From Streptomyces sp. 840.1 (GTDB lineage Bacteria; Actinomycetota; Actinomycetes; Streptomycetales; Streptomycetaceae), in assembly GCF_003751445.1 (NCBI RefSeq), contig NZ_RJUU01000001.1, positions 1,431,001 to 1,495,000 of the forward strand: a stretch of DNA of 64,000 nt, written 5' to 3'. The first letter of the stretch is position 1; each line of letters starts with the position of its first letter. A program made the translations under genes and the position numbers. The notes beneath the pieces are model-generated. The model did no database searches. It worked only from the letters and a program-made list of their open reading frames with translations, and was not told the origin of the DNA. Positions 25,432 through 35,279 of this stretch are shown here, piece after piece.

Positions 25432-26133
25432 ATGTCCGGATCGGACGTGCGTCAGCAGGGGCAGCGAAGACGTGGCCGGAACCGGCTGCTCGTCATGGCC
25501 GTCGTCCCGGCCGTCCTGGTGGCGGCCACCGTGGCGGGGCTGCGGTGGAAGAGCGAGCGCGCGGGCGGTACCGGCGACTCGGGCTCCGCCGCCTCGTTCA
25601 CCGTCGCCCGCGCGGACGCGTCGGCCACCGGCAGGGGTCACGCGTACCGGGTCGAGGTGGAGGACGGCTCCGGCCTGGACCCGGACAAGGCGGCTGCCGA
25701 GGTCGCCCGCATCCTGGCCGCGCCCCGGGGCTGGTCGCACCACGGCGAGAACACCTTCCGCCAGGTGGCCCAAGGGCCGGCGGGGCTGGTCGTACGCATC
25801 GCCTCACCCCGGACCACGGACCGGATCTGCGGGAAGAGCGGCCTCGACACGCACGGCGAGGTCAACTGCCGTGTCGGCGTGGACGTCATGGTCAACCTCA
25901 AGCGCTGGCAGACCGGTTCGCCCGAGTTCGACGGCCCCCTGGCCGACTACCGCGCCCTCATCATCAACCACGAGGTCGGCCACTGGCTCGGCCACGGCCA
26001 CGAGACCTGCCCCGGCGCAGGCCGCCCCGCGCCCGCCATGATGCAGCAGATCTACGGCCTCAAGGGCTGCGTCGCCAACGCCTGGCCCTACGACACCAAC
26101 GGCCGATACCTGGGCGGACCATCCGTGCCCTGA
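25432..26133 (+). CDS. DUF3152 membrane-anchored putative zinc metalloprotease (paralogue)
   Basis: 233 aa from the ATG at 25432 with GAGGGG upstream. Same plan as the gene at 22829 but with a much shorter linker: TM at ~18-36, then the DUF3152 domain with INHEVGHWLGHGHETCPG. The last ~325 nt are almost identical in DNA to the first copy, while the N-terminal halves differ greatly. This indicates duplication with later sequence conversion. Transcribed alone. Confidence 0.85.
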   Translation: MSGSDVRQQGQRRRGRNRLLVMAVVPAVLVAATVAGLRWKSERAGGTGDSGSAASFTVARADASATGRGHAYRVEVEDGSGLDPDKAAAEVARILAAPRGWSHHGENTFRQVAQGPAGLVVRIASPRTTDRICGKSGLDTHGEVNCRVGVDVMVNLKRWQTGSPEFDGPLADYRALIINHEVGHWLGHGHETCPGAGRPAPAMMQQIYGLKGCVANAWPYDTNGRYLGGPSVP

Positions 26134-26156
26134 GGCTCCTGAGGAAACCGCGCCGC

Positions 26157-26807
26157 TCAGCGCCGCCGGTACACCAGCCGCCCGGCGAGGACGGTGACCA
26201 CGCAGGACGCCGCCCCCACCGCGACGAGCGCGGTCTCGTCGGGCACGTCGAAGACCGCGAAATCGGCGCGGACGCCGGTGCCGAGCGGGGTGTGCACGGA
26301 GCCCGGCAGGTCACGGCCCCCGGCGAGCGGATCGAGGTCCCGGACCTCACTGTCGGGAACCCCGGCGGCGGGCGGCACCTCGACCAGCCCGGAGCGGGAC
26401 ACGGCGGTACGCACGGCCGGGTCGCGGAAGGGGCCGGTGAGGTGCGTCGTGCCGTGCCGCAGCATCTGCTGGAGGCCCCGCCGTACGCTCCCGGCCCACC
26501 GGGTCGCGTCCAGCTCGCCCGCGAGCCGCGCGAACGCCCCGCCCGAGAGCGGTTCGGTCCCGAGCGCGTCCGCCTCTCGCGGGTCGGGGTGGTAGCAGCG
26601 GGTCAGCAGCCACTCGGCGTGCGGCTGCCGGAGGCCGGGGGCGATGACTCCCGGCCACTGCCGCACCCGCGCCGACGGGTACGCGGCGGCGACCTCGTCG
26701 TACGGGCCGAGGGCGGTGATCCGGTCCCCGTCCACGGCCACCGCGCCCCGCTCGACCACGGCCGCGCCGGCCGGGAGTACCAGCGGCGCGGCGTGAACGG
26801 TCAGCAC
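26157..26807 (-). CDS. degenerate amidohydrolase-like (imidazolonepropionase-like) protein
   Basis: 216 aa from a GTG, 7 nt after mqnC. The ends resemble a composite amidohydrolase: N-terminal AAVVERGAVAVDGDRITALG and VIAPGLRQPHAEWLL; C-terminal ADFAVFDVPDETALVAV and VVTVLAGRLVYRRR. The usual PGLVxxHxHL metal motif is reduced to PGLRQPHAEW, and the central barrel with the other metal ligands is mostly missing. Hydrolase activity is doubtful. Conserved linkage with mqnC suggests a futalosine-pathway accessory role, which is inference. Confidence 0.6.
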   Translation of the reverse strand: MLTVHAAPLVLPAGAAVVERGAVAVDGDRITALGPYDEVAAAYPSARVRQWPGVIAPGLRQPHAEWLLTRCYHPDPREADALGTEPLSGGAFARLAGELDATRWAGSVRRGLQQMLRHGTTHLTGPFRDPAVRTAVSRSGLVEVPPAAGVPDSEVRDLDPLAGGRDLPGSVHTPLGTGVRADFAVFDVPDETALVAVGAASCVVTVLAGRLVYRRR

Positions 26808-26814
26808 GGCGTCG

Positions 26815-28014
26815 TCAGTTGGCGCTGAGGAGCTTCAGCTCCGGGTGGGCGGTGCCGCCGGCGATCGCGGTGGACGAGATGTGCGAGACGACGCGCTCGT
26901 CGACCGGGTCGTTCGCCGGGTCGTCGTGCACGACGAGGTGCTCGTAGGTGGTGGCGCGCTGGGCCGGGACCCGGTCCGCCTTGCGGATCAGGTCGATGAT
27001 CTCCAGCCGGTTGGAGCGGTGCTTGGCACCGGCCGATGAGACGACGTTCTCCTCCAGCATGATCGAGCCGAGGTCGTCCGCGCCGTAGTGCAGCGACAGC
27101 TGGCCGACCTCCTTGCCGGTGGTGAGCCAGGAGCCCTGGATGTGGGCGACGTTGTCCAGGAACAGCCGGGCGATGGCGATGATCCGCAGGTACTCGAAGA
27201 GCGTGGCCTGCGTCTGGCCCTTCAGCTTGTTGTTCTCCGGCTGGTACGTGTAGGGGATGAAGGCGCGGAAGCCGCCCGTGCGGTCCTGCACGTCCCGGAT
27301 CATGCTGAGGTGCTCGATGCGCTCGGCGTTGGTCTCGCCGGTGCCCATCAGCATGGTGGAGGTCGACTCGACGCCCAGGCCGTGCGCGATCTCCATGATC
27401 TCCAGCCAGCGCTCGCCGGACTCCTTGAGCGGGGCGATCGCGGTACGCGGACGGGCCGGCAGCAGCTCGGCGCCGGCGCCCGCGAAGGAGTCGAGGCCGG
27501 CGGCGTGGATGCGGCTGATGGCCTCCTCGGCGGAGACCTTGGAGATCCGGGCCATGTGCTCGATCTCGGAGGCGCCGAGCGAGTGGATGACCAGCTGCGG
27601 GAACGCCTTCTTGATCGCGGAGAAGTGCTCCTCGTAGTACTCCACGCCGTAGTCCGGGTGGTGCCCGCCCTGGAACATGATCTGCGTTCCGCCGAGCTCG
27701 ACGGTCTCCGCGCAGCGGCGCAGGATGTCGTCGAGGTCGCGGGACCAGCCCTTGGCGGTGTCCTTGGGCGCCGCGTAGAACGCGCAGAACTTGCACGCCG
27801 TCACGCACACGTTCGTGTAGTTGATGTTGCGCTCGATGATGTACGTCGCGATGTGCTCCGTACCGGCGTAACGGCGTCGGCGTACGGCGTCGGCGGCCGC
27901 GCCCAGCGCGTGCAGCGGAGCGGAGCGGTAGAGGTCGAGCGCCTCCGCCGGAGTGATCCGACCGCCTTCGGCGGCTCGGTCGAGGATGGGCTGGAGGTCG
28001 GCCTTCTCGGTCAC
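26815..28014 (-). CDS. mqnC: cyclic dehypoxanthinyl futalosine synthase
   Basis: 399-aa radical SAM enzyme that cyclises dehypoxanthine futalosine in the futalosine menaquinone pathway. The CxxxCxxC cluster is C70, C74, C77 (NVCVTACKFCAFY). Downstream conserved blocks are GTQIMFQGGHHPDYGVEYYE and TSTMLMGTGETNAERIEH. All expected catalytic elements are present. First gene of a two-gene run with the amidohydrolase-like gene. Confidence 0.96.
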   Translation of the reverse strand: MTEKADLQPILDRAAEGGRITPAEALDLYRSAPLHALGAAADAVRRRRYAGTEHIATYIIERNINYTNVCVTACKFCAFYAAPKDTAKGWSRDLDDILRRCAETVELGGTQIMFQGGHHPDYGVEYYEEHFSAIKKAFPQLVIHSLGASEIEHMARISKVSAEEAISRIHAAGLDSFAGAGAELLPARPRTAIAPLKESGERWLEIMEIAHGLGVESTSTMLMGTGETNAERIEHLSMIRDVQDRTGGFRAFIPYTYQPENNKLKGQTQATLFEYLRIIAIARLFLDNVAHIQGSWLTTGKEVGQLSLHYGADDLGSIMLEENVVSSAGAKHRSNRLEIIDLIRKADRVPAQRATTYEHLVVHDDPANDPVDERVVSHISSTAIAGGTAHPELKLLSAN

Positions 28015-28086
28015 CGGGCTGTCACCTTTCGGCGGTTTTTCAACGGATCTACGGACCGGTTCAGCGTACGCCAGCCCTGCCGCAGG

Positions 28087-29808
28087 TCAGCCGCCGGACC
28101 GGTTGAGCGTGCCGTAGGGAAGCCCCGCGCCCCGCTCGTCGGACCGGAAGCGCAGGGTGTCGTCGGTGACGCGGGTGAAGTGGATGTCCGTGGTGGTGGT
28201 CGTGCACAGGCCTGCGGTGCCGGGGCGTTCCGGGTCGGCGCGCTCCCGCAACGTCAGCTCCTTGTCGGTGGCGGAGGTGAGGGAGGCGACGCTGTGACAG
28301 CTGACCTCGACGCCGAGGCTGGAGATCGTCGTGCTCGTACGGACCACGTCGGCGCCCTTCTTCCCCTTCCTGATCACCACGCTGAGCGTGCCGTGCGGCT
28401 GGCCGGTCGTCTTCTCGGTGAGCGGCCCCTCCCAGGTGCCGATGAAGCCCTGCGGTACCTCGACGGCCCGGCGGTCCGGAGTGGCTTCGGCGCCGTCCCC
28501 CGGGCGGGTCGGCGCGGGGGACGCGGTGGCGCCCGGGGTGCGGTCGGTGCCTCCGTGTCCGGCGGTGTTGTCGCCGCCACCGCCCGGCATCAGGTCCAGC
28601 ACGTAGGCGCTGCCCACCGTCACCGCGGCCAGCGCACCGGCCACCGCGAGGGCGACGGTGCAGCTCAGCCTGCGCCCCCGGCGCTCGCCCGGCCGGGAGT
28701 CGGCGCTCACCGTCACGGCGAACCGGGGGTCGGGGGCGCGCTGCGCCGGCACCCCGTCCGTCCCCGGCGCGGGCGGGAACGGCGGCGGCGTCGGGCCGGC
28801 CAGGTGGGCGGCCGGTTCGACCGGCGGACCGAACACACCGAGGGCGGGGCCCCCGTTGGCCCCGTGCGAGGCGTTGGTGAACGGCACCGGACCCGATCGC
28901 ACCGGGGCGTCCTGCGGTTCCAGGTCCAGCAGCGCGACCGCGGACCGGCTGACCTCGCGCACCAGCGGGCCGGGCAGCCAGCCCGCCGCCACCCGGGCCG
29001 CCGCGCCGTCGGGGGCCAGCCGGTGCGCGAGCTCCGCCGGAGTGGGCCGGTGCGCCGGGTCCTTCGCCAGGCAGGAGGCGACGACCTCGCGCAGCGGGCC
29101 CGCCAGCTCACCCAGTTCGGGCTCCTCGTGCACCACCTTGTAGAGCAGCACGGCGGAGGAGTCGCCGAGGAAGGGGGCCGCGCCGGTGGCCGCGTACGCG
29201 AGCACCGCGCCCAGCGAGAAGACGTCGGCCGCGCCCGAGATCTCCCGGCCCCGGATCTGCTCCGGGGCCATGTAGCCGGGCGAGCCGACCGAGACCCCGG
29301 TGGAGGTGAGCGAGGCGGTGGCGTCGACAGCCCTGGCGATCCCGAAGTCGATCAGGCGGGGGCCATCGAGGGCGAGCAGGACGTTGGAGGGCTTCACGTC
29401 CCGGTGGATCAGGCCCTGTTCGTGGACCGCCCCGAGCGCCTCGGCCAGCCCGGCGCCCAGGGTGCGTACCGCGTGTTCGGGCAGCGGGCCGTGTTCGGCG
29501 ACCGCGGCGGAGAGCGGGGGCCCGGCCACGTAGCCGGTCGCGACCCACGGGACGGGTGCGTCGGGGTCGGCGTCCAGGACGGGCGCGGTCCACTGGGCGC
29601 CGATCCGCCGCGCCGCGTCCACCTCGCGCCGGAACCGGGCGCGGAACTGCTCGTCGAGCGCGAAGTGCGGATGGACCACCTTGACCGCGACGGTGCGGCC
29701 GCCGGTGCTGCGTCCCAGGTACACGCGCCCCATGCCACCGGCACCGAGCCGGCCGATCAGCCGGTAGGCACCGATGCTCGGCGGTTCGCCGGCTTCCAGC
29801 GGCTGCAT
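28087..29808 (-). CDS. membrane Ser/Thr protein kinase
   Basis: 573 aa Hanks-type kinase. G-loop IGRLGAGGMGRVYLGRS (~18-34), catalytic lysine in VAVKVV, HRDVKPSNVLL, DFGIAR, and APEQIRG; all active residues are present. Kinase ends ~275. Then a Pro-rich juxtamembrane region, TM at ~387-408 (SCTVALAVAGALAAVTVGSA), and an extracytoplasmic domain of ~150 residues (IGTWEGPLTEKTTGQPHGTL...) with two to three Cys, possibly a ligand sensor. No PASTA repeats. Monocistronic. Confidence 0.92.
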   Translation of the reverse strand: MQPLEAGEPPSIGAYRLIGRLGAGGMGRVYLGRSTGGRTVAVKVVHPHFALDEQFRARFRREVDAARRIGAQWTAPVLDADPDAPVPWVATGYVAGPPLSAAVAEHGPLPEHAVRTLGAGLAEALGAVHEQGLIHRDVKPSNVLLALDGPRLIDFGIARAVDATASLTSTGVSVGSPGYMAPEQIRGREISGAADVFSLGAVLAYAATGAAPFLGDSSAVLLYKVVHEEPELGELAGPLREVVASCLAKDPAHRPTPAELAHRLAPDGAAARVAAGWLPGPLVREVSRSAVALLDLEPQDAPVRSGPVPFTNASHGANGGPALGVFGPPVEPAAHLAGPTPPPFPPAPGTDGVPAQRAPDPRFAVTVSADSRPGERRGRRLSCTVALAVAGALAAVTVGSAYVLDLMPGGGGDNTAGHGGTDRTPGATASPAPTRPGDGAEATPDRRAVEVPQGFIGTWEGPLTEKTTGQPHGTLSVVIRKGKKGADVVRTSTTISSLGVEVSCHSVASLTSATDKELTLRERADPERPGTAGLCTTTTTDIHFTRVTDDTLRFRSDERGAGLPYGTLNRSGG

Positions 29809-29889
29809 ATGCGGACTCCCCCTGTGGACCGGCCCCGGACCTCCGACGAAGCCTAAGGTCTTTCGCTTTCCCGAGGGGCTTCGCTTGAG

Positions 29890-29965
29890 GGAGCGTGACT
29901 GAGGGGGCGCGTTTGAGGGGTGTGTGCTTGAGGGGTGTGTGCTTGAGGGGTGCGTGCTTGGGGGA
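29890..29965. repeat. tandem 15-bp minisatellite
   Basis: Three to four imperfect units of CTTGAGGGGTGTGTG lie between the kinase start and the membrane-protein end (clearest at 29912-29958). In-frame translations are trivial repeats. Probably non-coding; it sits in the likely kinase promoter region. Confidence 0.75.
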
Positions 29966-29971
29966 CGTGCG

Positions 29972-30616
29972 TCAGGACCGTCGGCGCATCCCGCCGTAGA
30001 ACACGGCGCCGGCGGTCAGCAGGAGGAGACCTGCGGCGATCTCCGCCGAGATCTCCGCGTCGGAGTGCCCCGGGCCGTCGGGCATCCGAGGCGGAAACAG
30101 GCCGAGCGGATCCTTGCGGATCTCGATGCGCTCGCCCGCCTCGACCCCGCCGAAGCAGTTCTGCTGCTGGGAGAGTTCGTACTTCTTGTGGCCGCCGCCG
30201 GCCTCCGCCACGGCGCAGTGCCAGTCGGAGCCCTGCCCGTCGTTGTCGTCGGTCAGCTCCGTCACCACCGCCGCGACCGGATCGCCCGCGGTCTTCATGT
30301 AGACGTCGTACAGCGCGGGGCCCGCGAAGAGCATCAGGGCGAAGCCGCTGACACAGACCAGCGTCGCGGCGCCCGCGCGGCTCCAGACGCCACCGACCAG
30401 GCAGCCGGCGACCGCGACGACCGCGAGCATGACGACCACACCGGCCCACATCATCCAGTTGGCGATCCCGGCTCCGAGGACCATGAGGGCGGGAAGGAGC
30501 ACGGCCCACATCAGGGAGCCGAACAGCTTCCCCGGGCCCGCAGCCGGCCGCCCCGGCCCGCGCACCGCGGCCCCGGGCGTGCCGCCCGGATCCGTGGTCG
30601 TCCTGTTCCCGCTCAT
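29972..30616 (-). CDS. four-helix membrane protein of unknown function
   Basis: 214 aa from the ATG at 30616 (MSGNRTTTDPGG). TM helices at ~36-55, 58-76, 80-98, and a last one at ~188-206. An extracytoplasmic or cytoplasmic loop of ~85 residues between the third and fourth contains WHCAVAEAGGGHKKY and QQQNCFGG. This loop resembles a small beta domain of the DUF3592 kind (VVTELTDDNDGQGSDWHCAV, GERIEIRKDPLG). No recognised catalytic motif. Confidence 0.7.
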   Translation of the reverse strand: MSGNRTTTDPGGTPGAAVRGPGRPAAGPGKLFGSLMWAVLLPALMVLGAGIANWMMWAGVVVMLAVVAVAGCLVGGVWSRAGAATLVCVSGFALMLFAGPALYDVYMKTAGDPVAAVVTELTDDNDGQGSDWHCAVAEAGGGHKKYELSQQQNCFGGVEAGERIEIRKDPLGLFPPRMPDGPGHSDAEISAEIAAGLLLLTAGAVFYGGMRRRS

Positions 30617-31038
30617 CGGCCCCCGCCCCCTGCGGCGCGTGCCGCTCGGTGCCACACGATAGCGCGGCATTTCCGCCCGAAACTTACGCGGACAGCGGCT
30701 TTCCCGTTCTCACCGCACGGCCTGCGGAGTGGATTGGCCGATGAATACCGAATGGGTACGCCGCCCGGCCCCCGGCCGCGACCGAGCGCACAGCCGGAGG
30801 AGGAATGCCTTCCGTTTACCGCAATGCCCGGTCGCAATCCGGACGACAGGCGCCATTGCGGTGGAAGTGACATTCCGGGGCAATCGAAATGGGCGTCCGG
30901 CCCGCCCCGGACGTACCGCTATTCGGACCAGTCCAATTCCGTACGGACGCGTTCCGGGAACGACATGGAGGGACCCGCCGCCCGCGTTCGGGCAGCGGGT
31001 CCGGACAGGCGGGCGCGTGCCGGGTCCGGCGCGTGCGC
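30617..31038. other. 422-bp intergenic region, no gene recognised
   Basis: Locally lower GC around 30665-30760 and 30800-30930. One short frame (ATG at 30804, 21 codons) follows GGAGGA too closely to be translated well. I see no convincing gene, RNA or repeat. It probably holds the promoter of the membrane protein and the 3' end of mqnA. Confidence 0.4.
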
Positions 31039-32328
<1,290 letters not shown>

Positions 32329-32532
32329 ATGGCTACCGGAACCGTCAAGTGGTTCAACGCTGAAAAGGGCTTCGGCTTCATCGCCCAGGACGGCGGCGGC
32401 CCGGATGTCTTCGTCCATTACTCCGCGATCAACGCGTCCGGGTTCCGCTCCCTCGAGGAGAACCAGGTCGTGAACTTCGACGTCACTCAGGGACCCAAGG
32501 GTCCGCAGGCTGAGAACGTCACCCCGGCCTAG
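32329..32532 (+). CDS. cold-shock protein (CspA family)
   Basis: 67 aa single cold-shock domain. RNP1 KGFGFIAQ and RNP2 VFVHYSAI are intact (~13-33). Binds single-stranded RNA/DNA as an RNA chaperone. The start follows AGGAGGG. It has a ~130-nt leader, usual for csp genes, and an own terminator, so it is monocistronic. In S. coelicolor a csp gene is also next to mqnA. Confidence 0.97.
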   Translation: MATGTVKWFNAEKGFGFIAQDGGGPDVFVHYSAINASGFRSLEENQVVNFDVTQGPKGPQAENVTPA

Positions 32533-32911
32533 TTGCCCGGGTCGGCCGATCGCGGCCGGTAACGCAGTACCCAAGGAGCCCCGTTCCCCCGCCTCGGCAG
32601 GGGAACGGGGCTCCTGCCTGTGCGCTCCGCCGCCTGTGCGCGCTACTTCCTGGGGGTCTCGTCGCGGCTGTTCACGACTCCTCGGCCGAGCGCGGCCTGC
32701 ATCTCGGTCACGGCGCCCTTCCTGCCCGGCACGGTGTCCTGGACGAGGCAGGCGCGCAGGCCCGGGTAGGCGTAGCTGTTGGCGTCGAAGGCCAGCTCCG
32801 TGCGCTCGTGGTTTGCGCTCGTCCGTGCGGGCGAGCGCCACGCCGGGGCAGCCCTTAGGCGCTGCGATTCTTGACCTTGACACCGTGTGAGGCCGTGCAC
32901 TGGGAGACATC
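32533..32911. other. 379-bp region with terminator and a possible gene remnant
   Basis: Besides the terminator, the minus strand from about 32826 to 32643 encodes TELAFDANSYAYPGLRACLV and ends RDETPRK. It reads like a real C-terminal stretch but I cannot place it in a family and see no proper start. It may be the relic of a deleted gene. Confidence 0.3.
32574..32615 (+). terminator. terminator after the cold-shock gene
   Basis: Perfect 16-bp stem AGGAGCCCCGTTCCCC (32574-32589) with 32600-32615, 10-nt loop, 41 nt after the stop. Confidence 0.88.
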
Positions 32912-33748
32912 ATGTTCACCATCGGAGACTTCGCCCGCCACGGGCGGGTATCGGCCCGCATGCTGCGCCACTACGACGCGATCGGGCTGCTGCCCCCCGA
33001 CATGACCGACCCCGCCACCGGCTACCGCTCCTACGGCGGCGGCCAGCTCGCCCGGCTCAACCGGATCATCGCCCTCAAGGACCTCGGCTTCACGCTCCAG
33101 CAGGTGCGGGCCGTCCTGGACGAGGAGGTGGGCCCGCAGGAGCTGCGCGGGATGCTGCGGCTGCGGCGGTCGGAACTGGCGGAGGCCATGGCCGCGGCGG
33201 CGGCCCGGCTGATCCAGGTCGAGGCGAGGCTCCGGTCGATCGAGAGCGAGGGACACATGCCAGTGGACGATGTGGTGGTCAAGAGCGTCGCGGCGGTACG
33301 GGTCGCGGAGCTGACCGGGGTGGCGGCAGGGTACGGGCCGCAGGACATCACGCCGGTGATCCGCCCCCTGTACGAGCGGCTGCTCCCGCTGCTGGGCCGG
33401 GCCGGGGTCTCCCCGACGGGCCCCGGGATCGCCCGCTACGAGGACGCCCCGGAGGGCGGCGGCTCGGTCGTCGTCCACGCCGGGGTGACGGTCTCGGAGC
33501 CCGTGGGGCCGCTGGGCGACACCGGGATCACGGTGGTCGAGCTGCCCCCGTTCGAGGCGGCGACCGTCATCCACCGGGGCCCGATGGACGGCGTACTGCC
33601 GACGTCCCAGACCCTGGCCCGCTGGATCGACGGCTCCGGCTACCGGTCGGCGGGGTACGCCCGCGAGGTCAGCCTGGAGTGCCCCGAGGACGAGTCGCAG
33701 TGGGTGACGGAGCTCCAGGAGCCGGTCGAGGCGGTCACCAACAGCTGA
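32912..33748 (+). CDS. MerR-family regulator with GyrI-like effector domain
   Basis: 278 aa. N-terminal MerR HTH (MFTIGDFARHGRVSARMLRH, YRSYGGGQLARLNRIIALKD), coiled coil to ~115, then a GyrI-like/SOUL-type ligand domain (~125-270, VIHRGPMDGVLPTSQTLARW). This layout is like BmrR/TipA-type drug-sensing activators. No obvious regulated transporter adjacent. Separated from the convergent amidohydrolase by a shared terminator. Confidence 0.9.
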   Translation: MFTIGDFARHGRVSARMLRHYDAIGLLPPDMTDPATGYRSYGGGQLARLNRIIALKDLGFTLQQVRAVLDEEVGPQELRGMLRLRRSELAEAMAAAAARLIQVEARLRSIESEGHMPVDDVVVKSVAAVRVAELTGVAAGYGPQDITPVIRPLYERLLPLLGRAGVSPTGPGIARYEDAPEGGGSVVVHAGVTVSEPVGPLGDTGITVVELPPFEAATVIHRGPMDGVLPTSQTLARWIDGSGYRSAGYAREVSLECPEDESQWVTELQEPVEAVTNS

Positions 33749-33763
33749 CGCGGCAAGGACTGA

Positions 33764-33803
33764 CGGGTGCCGCGGCCGTCCGAGGGGACGGCTGCGGCAC
33801 CCG
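33764..33803. terminator. bidirectional terminator between convergent genes
   Basis: 18-bp stem (33764-33781 with 33786-33803, one mismatch, loop GAGG) centred between the MerR stop and the amidohydrolase stop, so it can serve both. Confidence 0.85.
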
Positions 33804-33809
33804 CCCGTC

Positions 33810-35042
33810 TCACGCCCCGGTGCCGGGTCCCGCCCACAGCCCTTCGTCGGTGAGCCCGAGCAGGTCGATCGCGTTGCGGCGCACGATGCGGTCCACCACG
33901 TCCGCGTCCAGGTGCCCCATCTGTTCCTCGCCGACCTCACGGGACTTGGGCCAGGTCGAGTCGGAGTGCGGGTAGTCCGTCTCGTACAGCACGTTGGCGA
34001 CGCCGATCGCGTCCAGGTTCTTCAGCCCGAAGGCGTCGTCGAAGAAGCAGCCGTAGACGTGCTCGGTGAACAGCTCCGACGGCGGCCGGTGGACCTTGTC
34101 CGCGACCCCGCCCCAGCCCCGGTTCTCCTCCCAGACCACGTCGGCGCGTTCCAGGATGTACGGGATCCAGCCGATCTGCCCCTCCGCGTACATGATCCGC
34201 AGGTTAGGGAAGCGCTCGAACTTGCCGCTCATCAGCCAGTCGACCATCGAGAAGCAGCAGTTGGCGAAGGTGATGGTGGAGCCGACGGCCGGCGGGGCGT
34301 CGGCCGAGGTGGACGGCATCTTCGAGGACGAGCCGATGTGCATGGCGATCACCGTCCCCGTCTCGTCGCAGGCCCGCAGGAACGGATCCCACTCGTCCGT
34401 ATGAATGGACGGCAGTCCGAGATGTGGAGGTATTTCGGAGAACGCCACCGCACGCACCCCGCGCGCCGCGTTGCGCCTGACCTCGTCGGCCGCCAGCTGC
34501 GCGTCCCAGAGCGGGACCAGAGTGAGCGGGATGAGCCGGCCGTGCGCGTCCGGGCCGCACCACTCGTCGACCATCCAGTCGTTGTACGCGCGCACGCCGA
34601 GCAGGCCCAGTTCGCGGTCCTTCGCTTCGGTGAAGGTCTGGCCGCAGAAGCGGGGGAAGGTCGGGAAGCAGAGCGCGGACTGCACGTGGTTGATGTCCAT
34701 GTCCGCGAGCCGCTCGGGCACCGAGAACGAACCGGGGCGCATCTGCTCGTAAGTGATGACTTCGAGCTTTATCTCGTCCCTGTCGTAGCCGACGGAGGTG
34801 TCGAGGCGGGTGAGCGGGCGGTGCAGGTCCTCGTACACCCACCAGTCGCCGATCGGGCCGTCGTCGCCCTTCGCACCCATCACGGGCGCGAACTTGCCGC
34901 CCATGAACGTCATTTCCTTGAGCGGCGCCCGGACGATGCGCGGGCCGGAGTCGGCGTACTTGGACGGGAGCCGGTCCCGCCAGACATGAGGGGGCTCCAC
35001 CGTGTGGTCGTCCACCGAGATGATCTTCGGGAAGGTCTCCAT
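33810..35042 (-). CDS. amidohydrolase (ACMSD-like, amidohydrolase_2 family)
   Basis: 410 aa from the ATG at 35042 (METFPKIISVDDHTVEPPHV). Metal-dependent TIM-barrel hydrolase or decarboxylase. Metal-site DDHTVEPP replaces the usual DxHxH. Later conserved parts are VIAMHIGSSS, MYAEGQIGWIPYILER and YETDYPHSDSTWP (the catalytic Asp region). Such proteins are common in actinobacterial lipid/steroid and aromatic degradation clusters. Its promoter has a CTGACG-N3-CGTCAG site, shared with the acyl-CoA genes further on. Confidence 0.88.
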   Translation of the reverse strand: METFPKIISVDDHTVEPPHVWRDRLPSKYADSGPRIVRAPLKEMTFMGGKFAPVMGAKGDDGPIGDWWVYEDLHRPLTRLDTSVGYDRDEIKLEVITYEQMRPGSFSVPERLADMDINHVQSALCFPTFPRFCGQTFTEAKDRELGLLGVRAYNDWMVDEWCGPDAHGRLIPLTLVPLWDAQLAADEVRRNAARGVRAVAFSEIPPHLGLPSIHTDEWDPFLRACDETGTVIAMHIGSSSKMPSTSADAPPAVGSTITFANCCFSMVDWLMSGKFERFPNLRIMYAEGQIGWIPYILERADVVWEENRGWGGVADKVHRPPSELFTEHVYGCFFDDAFGLKNLDAIGVANVLYETDYPHSDSTWPKSREVGEEQMGHLDADVVDRIVRRNAIDLLGLTDEGLWAGPGTGA

Positions 35043-35063
35043 GCGTACCACGGTAGCGCTGAT

Positions 35064-35078
35064 CTGACGAACCGTCAG
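35064..35078. promoter_or_regulatory. shared palindrome, site A (amidohydrolase / afsR interval)
   Basis: CTGACGAACCGTCAG: perfect CTGACG-N3-CGTCAG. 22-36 nt upstream of the amidohydrolase ATG, in the interval divergent to afsR. Matches sites at 40522, 50828 and 50933. Confidence 0.7.
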
Positions 35079-35279
35079 CAATCTGTGCGAGGCTCCGTTC
35101 CACAATCGTTGTCGAGGGCTCGTGCAGACAGTCACCCACTGCTGACGTGTCCACCCTTCACAAGGCAGACTGTTGACGGCGATACGAACGGTATGGAGCA
35201 ATCCGGATCTCCTCGGCGGTGTCCCGACATGTTCGGTGCGGCACTGGGCAGTGCGCAGAGAGCAGGACAGGAGGCGGCA

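Noticed and set aside
27088..29856. 922-codon plus-strand open frame opposite mqnC and the Ser/Thr kinase
   Set aside because: It is the antisense shadow of two well-supported genes and their intergenic gap; composition is repetitive.
30804..30869. A 21-codon peptide with GGAGGA directly before the ATG
   Set aside because: The ribosome-binding site touches the start codon (about 1 nt spacing), too close for efficient initiation, and the product is unremarkable.
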